In this document: positions 1-9,785 of the stretch, piece after piece
How positions within the stretch are numbered: position 1 is the stretch's first letter
Layout: the number at the start of each line of letters is the position of its first letter
NCBI GenBank assembly: GCA_028583685.1
Contig: JAMXIF010000043.1
Location: 3,618,908 to 3,682,907, forward strand
Direction: 5' to 3'
Length of the DNA: 64,000 nucleotides
From: Petaurus breviceps papuanus
Taxonomy: Eukaryota > Chordata > Mammalia > Diprotodontia > Petauridae
The notes under the pieces: generated by a model
What the model saw: only the letters and a program-made list of their open reading frames with translations
Database searches by the model: none
Told to the model about the DNA's origin: nothing
Translations under genes and position numbers: made by a program

Positions 1-299
1 TGGCTAGGAAATATGCCTCATTTGATGTCTTTTTCCTCATATCGTGTCAAATAGGCTTTCTCTAATAGCATACTGCTTCATACTAAGACTAGTTCAACTA
101 AGTGCAAAATTTTGTCAAGGCCTAACCCTTTCTAAGACCTATTTATTTCTAAGAAAAAATAGAGGAAGGCAGGTCCAAGATGTCAGAGAAAAGGCAAGGA
201 CTCACCTGAGATGTCCCCCAAAGCACTGCCAATACCTTTAAATAATGACACTAAATATATTCTAGAGTGTCAGAACACACAAAAAGATGAAATAAAAAA
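1..299. other. Unassigned flank, no gene seen
   Basis: No repeat or coding signal that I recognise. The short open frame near the start has no recognisable protein features. The HAL1-like 5' region seems to begin somewhere near position 300, but I could not place its first base. Confidence 0.4.
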
Positions 300-710
300 A
301 CTTTCCAGGCTGAGACAACTTAGGAAGTCACCAGGAAAGACTGTTGTACTAGGCTGAGATAAGAAGCCAGTCCAGCGAAGGGTTCACCGGCACAGATCAA
401 GACCTAGCCAACCAGGAGTAGGTCTCAGGGTGACGGAATCAGTGGCAGCAATGGTGTTTTCCAGCCCTCAGCCCACAGACAGTAAAGGAATCAGACAACA
501 GGTTACAAAGAGATTCACAGAGTGCCTTTGCTGGCACTAGAGGTAGGTGGTCTTTTGCATTATCTATATTTGAACACAGTAGTGGGTCTTAGTTCCACTA
601 CTGGAAGGAGCATTCGCATAGCAGAGCTTACAGTGATAGTGGAGTAGGGATCTTGTAACAATACAGGGTTGAAAATAGTTCTTGTGGTCACTCACACACC
701 AGTGTACAGT

Positions 711-851
711 CAGGGGTGGGGAATATGTAGCCTAGACGACTTCTAGGCCCTTGGGTGCAGCCTCTTGACTGAGTCCAAGTTTTACAGAACAAATCCTTTT
801 ATTGAAGGGAGGGCCACATGTGGCCTTGAGGCTGCAGTTTCCTCACCTCTG
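711..851. mobile_element. OposCharlie-like hAT MITE
   Basis: A 141-bp element with imperfect terminal inverted repeats: the left end reads CAGGGGTGGGGAA and the right end, reverse-complemented, reads CAGAGGTGAGGAAA. The interior (GGCCACATGTGGCC, TTTTACAGAACAAATCC) matches what I recall of the OposCharlie3 group of non-autonomous hAT elements in opossum. The right flank, ATCTAGAT, fits the 8-bp nTCTAGAn target of hAT transposases; the left flank, TGTACAGT, does not match it. No transposase is encoded, so movement would have needed an autonomous relative. Confidence 0.7.
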
Positions 852-1068
852 ATCTAGATCATACCACTTTGGAAGAGACAAAAACTTATAGGTCCCCAAA
901 ATTACCTCTGAAAGCAGTTGAACATAGAAACTAAAACTTGGGAAAGTTCCTCTCCCACTTGGGGAGGAGAGCCCCTCTTTAGCATAGAATTAAAGTTAAC
1001 AAATATGCTATGTAATGAGCAGTGTGAAAAAATATTAGAGAAAATTCAAACTTATATAAAGGTAATTA

Positions 1069-2305
1069 TGGTGACAAGGAAGACCAAAATACATACTCAG
1101 AAGAAGTCAACAAAGTCAAAATTCCTGCATCCAAAATCTCAAAAAAAAAAAAAAATTGATCTCAGCCTAAGGAAGAGCTCAAAAAAGATTTTAAAAATCA
1201 AGTAAGAGAAGTAGAAGAAAAATTGGGAAGAGAAATTAAAATTATTCAAGAAAATCATGAAAAGAATCAACAGCTTGGTAAAGAACGAACAAAAAATACT
1301 GAAGAAAATAACAGCTTAAAAAAAAGAATAGGCCAAATGGTAAAAGAGGCACAAAAATCTCAGAAAGAGAAGAATTCTGTGAAAAGAAGACTTGGCCAAA
1401 TGGAAAAAATACATGTACATATACATATACACATATACACATGTATACATACATACCCATATACATGCACATACATACAACATATATATATACGTTCACA
1501 TATATGCACATACATATACATATATACATATGCATATATATATATGTATATATATAAATTCACTGAAGAGAACTCCTTCAAAATAGGCCAAATGAGAAAG
1601 GACATGTGAAAGCTCACTGAAGAAAATGAGTCCTTAAAAATTAGATTTGAGCAAATGAAAGCTAATGACTTTATGAGAATATCAAAAGAATGAATACCCA
1701 ATTGTCTTACATCCCCTCCTCCTAAAAAAATGAATGAATAGAAGAAAATGTGAAATATCTCACTGAAAAAAAAAACTAACCAGGAAATAGATCCAGGAGA
1801 GACAATTTAAAAAATATTGAACTACATGAAAATCATGATGAGAGAGAGAGAGAGAACCTAGCTTATGAAGGAAAACTTCCCTGATATTCTAGAATAAGAG
1901 GGTAAAATAGAAATTGAAAGAATCCACTAATCATATCCCAAGAGAGACTCCAAAAGGAAAAATCCTCAGTAATGTTATAGCCAAATTCCAGCCCTCCAGA
2001 TCAAGGAGAAAATACTCCAAGCAGCCAAAAAGGAACAATTCAGGTATCATGTATCTACAATCAGGATAACACATGATTTAGCAGTTTTTACATTAAAAAA
2101 TCAGAGGGCTTGGGATATGATATTCCAGAGTGCAAAAGAGCTACAATTACAACCATGAATCACCTACCCATCAAAAATTAGTGTAATCCTTTCAGGGGGG
2201 AAATGTATATTCAATGAAATAGAGGATATTTGAGTATTCCTGATGAGAAGACCAGAGCTCAACAGAAAATTTGACTTTCAAGTACAAGATGCAAAAGAAG
2301 CATAA
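1069..2305 (+). pseudogene. HAL1 ORF1 remnant (L1 ORF1p-like RNA-binding protein)
   Basis: ORF1p of LINE-1 and HAL1 is a trimeric RNA chaperone with a coiled coil, an RRM and a C-terminal domain that coats its own RNA. The likely start is the ATG at 1069 (MVTRKTK). The coiled coil follows in pieces, with heptad-like EEK/LGREIK/ENHEKNQQL stretches around 1205-1400. The RRM and C-terminal region can be followed by alignment to about 2300, and the stop at 2303-2305 corresponds to the stop of the 20.3-kb copy. It is broken by frameshifts, stops and the CATATA expansion at 1410-1557, so it cannot encode a protein. Confidence 0.65.
1410..1557. repeat. (CATATA/TA)n microsatellite
   Basis: An alternating purine-pyrimidine tract of CATATA and TATG units, about 148 bp long, inside the coiled-coil part of the HAL1 ORF1. 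The flanks GGCCAAATGGAAAAA and TTCACTGAAGAG are still ORF1, so the tract grew after insertion. Confidence 0.9.
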
Positions 2306-2725
2306 AAAGGTAAACAGTAAACAGAAATCATAAGAGATTCAAGAAGGTTAAACTGTTTGTATTCATACATGAGAAAATAATATTTATAACTCCTAAAACC
2401 TTTTTCATTATTAGGGCAGTTAGAAGGAGTATACACAAACAGAAAGCAGAGGTGTGGATTGAATATGATGGTATGGTTAAAAAAATAAAATTAAGGGAAG
2501 ATAAAGAAGAATGTACTGGGAGAAGGAGGAAGGGAGAGATAGCATGGGATAAATTATCTTACATAAAAGAGGCCTGAAAGAGATTTTACAGTGGAGTGGA
2601 AAATGGGGGAAGCAGGGAGGAAAGCACGTGAACCTTACTGTCTTCTGAATTGGCTCAAAGATGGAATAATATGAACATTCAGTTGGGTGTAGAAATCTAT
2701 TTTACCATACAGGAGAGTAGGAAGG

Positions 2726-4199
2726 TGTGATAGTAATGGCAATTAAAGATTCCCCTGTATTGGCTTGGTTTTCAAACTGATTGTGTTAAAACCCAGAGTT
2801 TGTTAATCCCACCTGTGGGATGGGCTTGTTGATGTGAAAAGAAAGTCTTGAATTGGGAGGAGCTGGTGACGTAGATTTGGAGACACAAGAGAGAGGCGGA
2901 AGATTCTTTTTGGAAGCAGCACCTCGTGGAGAGAGAGAGACTAAGAGATTGCTGGTGGCCGCTTTGAATTGCCCTGGACTTTTGAGACCTGCCCCCTGAG
3001 CTGCCAAGGACTGAGGAGACATGGCTGTTTTGCTGGTACTTTGTCTGTCTGTTTTGATGTTATTTTGCCAGATTTGTCCACTGGTGAAAGACTGTCCTGT
3101 TGAAGAAGTCCTGGAACCTGGCATTTGGTTAAGAAGGCCTGAGACTGTCCTGCAGACAGAGAGTGAATACTGTCCACTGGTGAGGGACAGTACTGTTGTT
3201 GCAGTGGTCTGGAGACTGTCCGGCAGACAGAATGAATACTGTCCACTGGTGAAGGACAGTGCTGTTGTTGCAGGGGTCTGGGAGCCTTTCTGTTGGTTCA
3301 GAAGCCCTGAAGAAGGATTTTCTTGTTGTATGTTTACAGAAATCCTGGGAGAGGGCTTTGCTAATGTGTTCAGGGGTTCTAGGGCTGTTCTACAGACAGA
3401 GGATAAATTCATGAAGGGACTGGCAATGTATCTTATGGCCTTGCTAAGCCTTGTCTCTCCAGGAACTAAGATTGCTGAGAACTTGCCTCGTGTCAAGATG
3501 AAGAAAAGACCTCCATTTGGGTATTAAGTGCTGTGTTTAAACTTGATGTAACTCTGGGGTAGATTCAATTGTGATCCAGGGGTGGGGAACTTTTGACCTT
3601 ATGTTTGGAAACTAATCTCCATTTGAGAAGAGGGGCTTTGTGGTGGACTTAATTAAGGTATAGCCTAGGGGTGGAGAAGTATTTAGAACAGAGACTTTGT
3701 AATTGATTGAATGATTGGAAGGTCCTGGGGTGGGGTAGTACTTGGAGATTAGTTTCCAAACATAAGTAAAGTACCTCCATTTGGGTATTAAGTGCTGTGT
3801 TTAAACTTGATGTAACTCTGGGGTAGATTCAATTGTGATCCAGGGGTGGGGAACTTTTGACCTTTTTGTGTTCTATGGTTGAGCAAATGAATGTATTTTA
3901 CTTATGTTTGGAAACTAATCTCCATTTGAGAAGAGGGGCTTTGTGGTGGACTTAATTAAGGTATAGCCTAGGGGTGGAGTAGTATTTAGAACAGGGACTT
4001 TGTAATTGATTGAATGATTGGAAGGTCCTGGGGTGGGGTAGTACTTGGAGATTATTTAATCATACTTAGTAAATACTGTATTTTGAATGATGTCATGTTT
4101 TGATCTTCTCTGTTCTGGGATTGTTACTGAATAAAATAGAGAGCACCTATGCTGGTATTTTGAACCTGGGAAGTTGCCTTCTTTTGGCATTACATTACA
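2726..4199 (+). mobile_element. Solo LTR, about 1.47 kb (ERV-derived fossil)
   Basis: The ends are TGTGAT and ATTACA, short imperfect inverted repeats of TG...CA type. A perfect 5-bp duplication, GAAGG, flanks it at 2721-2725 and 4200-4204, and the HAL1 3' UTR it interrupts resumes directly afterwards. A poly(A) signal AATAAA at 4130-4135, about 65 bp before the end, fits an R/U5 boundary on the plus strand. The U3-like part is long and repetitive: three TGTCCACTGGTGA units near 3077, 3172 and 3241, then a tandem duplication of about 0.27 kb. No internal retroviral genes remain, as expected after LTR-LTR recombination. A 5-bp duplication is compatible with several ERV classes, so I leave the class open. 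It is younger than its HAL1 host. Confidence 0.8.
3509..4053 (+). repeat. Tandem duplication inside the LTR
   Basis: Two units begin with ACCTCCATTTGGGTATTAAG, at 3509 and 3773. They are nearly identical apart from about 39 bp present only in the second unit. The junction piece near 3750-3770 is the reverse complement of a segment in the second unit near 3896-3915. Each unit carries several G-rich GGGGTGG motifs, the complement of CACCC boxes, consistent with duplicated U3 enhancer sequence. Confidence 0.85.
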
Positions 4200-4310
4200 G
4201 AAGGGAAGGAGATGGGCCAGAGGGTTGGGGGAAGCTGATCGAAGGGAGGGCAGTTGAAGGAGGTAAAAGTCAGAAGCAAAACACTTTTGAGAATGGACAG
4301 AGTAAAAGGA

Positions 4311-4461
4311 GAGATAGACAGAGAGAGACAGACACAGAGAGATAGACACAGAGAGAGACAGACAGAGACAGAGAGATAGAGACAGAAAGACAGAGAGAGA
4401 CAGAAAGACGGAGAGACAGAGAGAAAGACAGACACACAGAGAGAGAAAGAGACAGAGAGAA
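4311..4461. repeat. (GACAGA)n purine-rich repeat
   Basis: Imperfect GACAGAGA and GATAGACA units within the HAL1 3' UTR, which is purine-rich in this family. This is probably local expansion of the native sequence. Confidence 0.9.
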
Positions 4462-4505
4462 GGATAAATAGGAGAAAATAGGAGGGAGGAAAATACATCG
4501 TAAAT

Positions 4506-5595
4506 AATACTGTGGAAAAAATTACAGTGTGTTTCTCTGAAAAATACTTAATTTCTATAACATATAGAAAGCTGAGTCAAATTTATAGAAATAAGAACCA
4601 TTCTTCAATTGATAAATGTTCAAAGAATATGAACATGCAGTTTTCAGACAAAGTAATCAAAGCTATCTATGATCATATAAAAATGCTCCAAATCACTGTT
4701 GATTAGGAAAGAGGAACTTAAAATAACTGTGAGCTACTACCTCATACCTGTCAGATTGGCTAGTTTGACAGAAAAGGAAAATGAAAAATGTTGAAGAGAA
4801 TGTGAATAAATTAAAACATCAGTGTACTATTGGTGAAGTTGCATACTGATTAAACCATTCAGGAGAGCAATTTGGAACTATGCCCGAAGGGCTATAAAAC
4901 CATGCATACCCTTTGACCAAGGAATACCACTACTAGATAAAAATACCACCAACAAAATAAAAAAAAGGAAAAGAACCTACACGTACAAAAATATTTATAG
5001 TATTCTTTTACTGGTGGCAAAGAATTGAAAATTGAGGGGATGCTCATCAATTGAGGAATGGCTGAACAAGTTGTGGTATATGATTGTGATGGAATACTTT
5101 TGTGCTTTAAGAAATATTGAGCAGGATATTCTCAGAAAAAACATGGAAAAACACATGAGTTGATGCAAAGTGAAATGAACAGAACTAGGAGAATGTTGTA
5201 CACAGTAATAGAAATATTGTATGATGACTATTATGAAAAACTTAGCTATTCTCAGCAATTCAATGCTCCAATACAATTCTGCAGGACTTATGATGAAAGG
5301 TGCTATCCACCTCCAGAGAAAGAACTTGTGGAACCTGAATGCAGATCAAAAACACTCATTCTTTACTTAAATTTTTTCTCTTTTTTATTTGTGTTTTTCA
5401 CAGAATGACTTACATGAAAATGTGTTTTTCATGATTATAAATGCATAACTTTATGCCAAATTGCTGGCCTTCTCAATGGGGGTAGGGAGAAGGGAGAGGG
5501 AGAGGATTTGGAACTAAGAATTTGAAAAAAATGAATGTTAAAATTATTTTTACATTCAGTTGGGGAAAAATAAAATATTATAGAAAAAAGAAAGA
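4506..5595 (+). mobile_element. LINE-1 3' end (ORF2 tail and 3' UTR)
   Basis: From about 4540 the translation (TYRKLSQIYRNKNHSSIDKCSKNM) aligns with the ORF2 C-terminus of the 33.5-kb LINE-1 (IYRELSKIYKNTSHSPIEKWSK). After it come the typical GGAATACTTTTGTGCTTTAA and CTCCAGAGAAAGAACT stretches of the marsupial L1 3' end, a G-rich part near 5475, and an A-rich tail around 5565-5595. The reading frame is disrupted in several places. No 5' L1 sequence precedes it; HAL1 does. Confidence 0.8.
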
Positions 5596-6881
5596 AAAAT
5601 GGAAAGCATTCTCATTTACTTCTCCTCTCCCAAGCTACACATTTGGAATGACTAGCATTACCAAACATGAGGGAGCCACTTATCTCCTCTGTATAGTGGA
5701 ACAATATGAGTCTAGACTATGGGAGACATGGTCATATTCTCAAAGATGGAAACAGAGTGCCTGGTGTATTCCCTGATGGATGACCCACTCTACAAGTGGG
5801 GAATCATCATAAATCAAAATGAGGAATAGACTTCCAGACCCACTTTATAAATTCCAGGCAGTAGCTTGGTTTCTGAAGTTAGCAGTTGTGTGATCTTAAA
5901 GCTGACAAAGCAGCATTAAGGATGCAAACCTCCAGCCCACCATACACAGGAGTTAATGTGTTAGCATTTTAACAAATTGAAACACTTCCCTGGCCTATTT
6001 ATCAGTTCAAGCTATTTGGAAATGTTGCGACCATATGTCGTCCATTGAAATGAACACTAAACACTGCATTTATAAATGGTAATTTATGACTCATAAATGT
6101 CTCTGCTATTAGAGCCATTCTGCCACTGTGAATGGAATTGATAGCAGTTTCTGAGCTCTCTGGTATGTGCATTTTTTCACATTTTAGGAATATTATAGAT
6201 ATTAAAGCTTTAGTGACTCATGGAAGATGCTATTTTGAAAATCTGTGCCTATTAGATAAATTGTTTTCTTTATGCTTGATCTGTATATTCATAAATCTGA
6301 CAGGCTGGAATTTTTTGCATTTATATGTGTCTATATATGTATTACATATGCATTCTTATATATGCATGCATATGTGTATATATCTAACTTTGATAAAGTA
6401 TATGTGTTTCTATAAAAGGTTTTTTATTTTCTGTGGGAATTTATTCAGATCAAAGAATCATAGTCTTAAACTTAGAATCAATTTCAAGATGTTATGTAGC
6501 TCTCTGGCTTCTAATACAGTAAAGAAATATAGAGGTATTCCAGAAGAGTGGACCTCAAGAGGTAGTAAGAACAAAAGGAAAGGACTGAATATCTCACTTA
6601 TAGACAGCATGGACAACAAGGGACATTTTGCAGTATGAATTCATGTGTGTCCTTCTGCAAAAATGAAGTAGTTTATCCATGATCAAAGTAAATACTTATC
6701 TCTCTCATAAAATAGAAAGTAAGGAGGCATAAAATGTGTCTGTCCATTCCCTAGGTTATCATGGAGGATAAAGTATTCCTTTAAAAATCAAGACATCAAC
6801 TTAAAATCAAATACAGATTAAAAAAAATAAGGCAGAAGGGAACTTTAACTTGTGACAGGAAGTTAAATATTTTTTTTTTAA
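5596..6881. other. Unique sequence, no gene recognised
   Basis: I recognise no repeat or exon here. A 168-residue frame at 6132-6638 shows no domain, signal peptide or splice context that I trust. The section 5930-6270 looks unlike the surrounding decayed repeats and contains a palindromic AP-1-like site, so it is a candidate conserved non-coding element. Confidence 0.4.
6082..6098. promoter_or_regulatory. Perfect 17-bp palindrome centred on an AP-1 site
   Basis: The sequence ATTTATGACTCATAAAT is a perfect palindrome around a central C, with the AP-1 consensus TGACTCA at 6087-6093. Its regulatory function is inferred from the motif only. Confidence 0.3.
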
Positions 6882-7020
6882 ATTATGAATTCATTAATGA
6901 ACAAAAAAATCATTTATCAACTCCCAATCATGTAACAGGCATGTTGCTAAGCACTGAGGATACAAATACAAGGGAGCAGGAGAGCCCATCCTCAAAGAAT
7001 TTATATTTTAATTGGGAAGT
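6882..7020 (-). mobile_element. L2 3' fragment
   Basis: Reverse-complement L2 phrases are visible: CATTTATCAACTCCCAATCATG, then GCTAAGCACTGAGGATACAAA and a decayed match to the L2 stretch that reads GAGCTTACATTCT in reverse. It is old and diverged. Confidence 0.6.
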
Positions 7021-7389
7021 GAGTAGACACACAGTAGAGGTGGCTAGCAAGTAGTGTTTGGGACAAACAAGTCAGAGGGAATGGTAATTGTAGTAACAAT
7101 TTGAATATTTGACATGTCCTTTCTAGTAGTGGAAGTCTTGATTTGATGATTGTTCTTAGAACTACTGATGGAGAAGGTGGTGGGTGGAGGGATCTAAAAC
7201 GGTGCAATGTGACAACAGCCAGATCTTGAGCTTTGATTGGAGGTAGAGAAAGAAGAGCACCTTTTCTGACATAGGGATAGACTAAAACTTCCCCATTTCT
7301 ATTGAGGGTACCAAAACCATTGTTCTGATCACTTATATCTGCAATGGTGGCACTCTTTTCAGTTTTTCCTTCTTCCTTATCTTATATGT
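7021..7389. other. Unassigned stretch
   Basis: No gene, RNA or repeat family recognised in this interval. Confidence 0.35.
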
Positions 7390-7565
7390 CCAATGATTTG
7401 TCTGATCTTTTAAATTCTACTTTCATAGGATCTCTAGTATCTGTCTCTTCTCCATCCACATAGTCATCACAATGGTACAGGCTCTTATCACCTAGTGTGG
7501 ATCATCACAGGAGCCTATTAATTGGATTTTTACTCTACCCCAATTAATGTAACTGTCAGGCTTAG
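7390..7565 (+). mobile_element. L2 internal fragment
   Basis: TCTCTTCTCCATCCACATAG and CACAGGAGCCTATTAATTGG resemble the part of L2 ORF2 around its CTCCTAACTGG region. Highly diverged. Confidence 0.45.
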
Positions 7566-8048
7566 ACAGCTGGATTAAATAAATCAAAGGGGTGTAAACT
7601 AGCTGATGTCAATGTCTTAAGCAGTTTAGTATGAATAAAATGTTATGATAATTGGAGAAAAGCATATGATACCACACAGGAAATATTTATGATTGGTTAA
7701 ATAGAATCATTTATACGCTAAAAGGCGATATACAACTTATCAAAGTACTTGAGATATTTGAAGTTCAGTACTGAATCTGTCAAGCAAGTAGCTCCAGGAT
7801 CAAGAGTACCTTGAGAAGTCAAATCTTCTGCACCTGTATCAGAGGTAAGGAATTCTGGGGTGGTCATGGTGGTGATGGTGATGATAAGAGCCCATAGGGA
7901 TAACAATGACCATATTATCAGAGAATGTATGAGTAGTAAACAATGCATTCAGCAAGGAGCTAGGAAGTAAATTGGACACACTGAGCAACAATAGCTTCAG
8001 AAGAACTATGCTTTAGGGAAACTCCATTAGGACTCTAAAACGCACGGT

Positions 8049-8049
<1 letters not shown>
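7566..8049. other. Unassigned stretch
   Basis: No gene or repeat recognised. A small GGTGGTGATGGTGATGATG run lies near 7862. Confidence 0.35.

Positions 8050-8100
<51 letters not shown>
8050..8100. repeat. (TC)n(AC)n microsatellite
   Basis: About 36 bp of TC dinucleotides run directly into about 14 bp of AC dinucleotides. Confidence 0.95.
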
Positions 8101-8879
8101 TTCTAGCAACCAGGAATTGTGACTTTACACTTTGATCACATTTTCTTTCAAAGTTTGATTCCACTGTTCCTGGGAACTTGTATGTTCAAGGTAAAAATAT
8201 ATTCCCTGGTTTAGGGGAGGTTTTTTTGGTAACTCATTACTAAATCTTCTCAGTAAATATGGTGTTTACTGAGAAGATTTAGTAATAAAAATTGATTCTT
8301 ATTGAGGGATATACCAGATAGGAGCTTTTGAGTGATAATAATAGAAACTCTAGTCCTTAAGGATTACACAGTATTATTTTCTCCTGAGGAGAAACAATGT
8401 TGTTCCCCTCTAAGAACCTAGTCTACCTGTCTAGAGGGAGTTGAGTGAACCTGGAATTGATGGGTGGGTTGGATTGAGCTGCTAAAACACAACAGACACA
8501 AAAATGTGAATGTAAACTATACTAAAGATATCCCAAATCAGATGAAATGTAATAACACATTTTGTCTCCTGTGAAGCAACAATGAAATACCTTATCCCTC
8601 CTCACTTCTTTGTATTGAGATGGTAGAAATCTATGTATGGTTTACTTCATGAGCTTTCTTAAGTGTCACTCCCCCCCCCCCCCCGCTTTATTATTTATCT
8701 AATTATTTTTGCTGTATCAAAGTGTTCTCTTCATATTGGGCAAAAGGGGAAAGTATGGGAAGTTTCAATGATGTAAAAGACAAAAACAAAATAAATTTTA
8801 GGAAAATAGCCTACCAATGAACTCAAACTCTAAGGTACTAATTTTGCACTATGGTGAGCAGTTCATAGAGAGCAGGCGA
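8101..8879. other. Unassigned stretch with a perfect hairpin
   Basis: Apart from the inverted repeat at 8236-8286 and a run of 14 C near 8671, I see no gene or recognisable repeat. Confidence 0.4.
8236..8286. repeat. Perfect 22-bp inverted repeat, 7-nt loop
   Basis: Arm one (8236-8257, ATTACTAAATC...CAGTAAA) is the exact reverse complement of arm two (8265-8286), with TATGGTG between. The sequence could form a cruciform or RNA hairpin. No surrounding element explains it. Confidence 0.95.
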
Positions 8880-9066
8880 GATAGGAAATGAAGTACTAAA
8901 TGTGGTTTTAGGAAGACCTGAATTTCAGTTCTGCTTCATATACTCACTAGATCATGACCCTGGAGAAGTCACTTCTTTCTCATCCTGTTTTCTTCCCTAT
9001 GAAATGGAAATTGAAATAGCATTTACCTCACCAGATTATTTTAAAGATTGAATGAAATAATACGTA
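8880..9066 (+). mobile_element. MIR SINE
   Basis: Order of MIR features on the plus strand: ACTAGATCATGACC, GGAGAAGTCACTTC, a decayed pyrimidine stretch matching the CCTCAGTTTCCTC consensus region, then ATTACCTCACC...AAATGAAATAATA. Old; its 3' end is hit by the SINE that follows. Confidence 0.65.
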
Positions 9067-9258
9067 TAAAGCTTTTTTTTTTTTTAAAAGCGATTGGGGT
9101 TAAGTAACTTGCCCAAGGTTACATGGCCATTTGTGTGTGTGTGTGTGTGGGTGGGTGGGTGTTAAGTATCTGAGGCTGGAACTGATTCTGGGTCCTCTTG
9201 ACTCTGGGGCCGGCCCTCTTACTCACTGTACCACCTAACCGCCCCTAAAGCTTTTTTT
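9067..9258 (-). mobile_element. Marsupial tRNA-derived SINE with target duplication
   Basis: Minus-strand copy of the WALLSI/MAR1-type SINE. On the plus strand it reads oligo-T, then TTAAGTAACTTGCCCAAGGT and TCTGAGGCTGG, and ends with CTGTACCACCTAACCGCCCC (the reversed head). A GT repeat has grown inside it at 9133-9160. The flanks TAAAGCTTTTTTT at 9067-9079 and 9246-9258 are a 13-bp target duplication. Confidence 0.85.
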
Positions 9259-9785
9259 TAAATATATCTTTAGCACTGTATAGATTAGTTTTTTTAAAAT
9301 TTATTTATTTTTAGTTTACAACAGTTCCACAAGTTTTTGAGTTCCAAATTTTCTCCCTCTCCCTCTCCTCCCAACTTCCCTCCCAAGATGGTATGTAATC
9401 CAATATAGGTTCTACATATCTACACAGGTTCACATTAAACATATTTTCACAATAGTCAAGTTGTAAAGAAGAATAATAACCAATGAAATGAACCACAAGA
9501 AAGAAGAAACAAAAGAAAACAACAGCAACAACAACAAAACAAACAAATAGCTTGCTTCAATCTGCATTCAGACTCCATAATTCTTTCTCTGGATGTGGAT
9601 AAACTTTTCCATCATGAGTCTTTTGGAGTTGTTTTAGACCCTTACATTGCTGAAAAGAGCCAAGTCTATGAAAGTTAGTAATCACATACACAATGTATCT
9701 GGAATTGTGTACAACATTTTCCTGGTTCTGCTCTGCTCACTCACGATCAATTCATATAATCTCTCCAGGTTATTATGAAGTCAAT

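Larger units (their letters stand above)
300..4505 (+). mobile_element. HAL1 (ORF1-only LINE) copy, interrupted
   Basis: A LINE body whose coiled-coil, RRM and C-terminal ORF1 regions align with the cleaner HAL1 at 20307-23141, followed by the same purine-rich 3' UTR (shared phrases around 2500-2720 and 4200-4500, for example GAAGGGAGGGCAG). A hAT fragment (711-851) lies in the 5' part, a microsatellite has expanded inside ORF1, and a solo LTR (2726-4199) splits the 3' UTR, which resumes at 4205. The last part of the HAL1 3' UTR is missing: at about 4505 the sequence passes into a LINE-1 ORF2 tail. The 5' boundary is approximate. The copy is strongly decayed, so it is older than the 20.3-kb copy. 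Confidence 0.7.

Noticed and set aside
2786-3527. Overlapping open frames of 236 residues (minus) and 168 residues (plus)
   Set aside because: Both lie entirely inside the solo LTR and follow its direct repeats. Neither has a domain, and a frame open on both strands in repetitive DNA is not evidence for a gene.
3579-3855. CAGGGGTGGGGAAC inside the LTR, identical to the start of the hAT fragment at 711
   Set aside because: There is no matching opposite inverted repeat and no hAT interior. It recurs because the LTR segment is duplicated.
4311-4461. Regularly spaced repeat resembling an array
   Set aside because: A simple GACAGA-type microsatellite without unique spacers, so not CRISPR-like.
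6132-6638. A 168-residue plus-strand frame in unique DNA
   Set aside because: No domain, no convincing start context or splice sites, and AT-rich composition typical of the flanks. A search against marsupial transcripts would decide.
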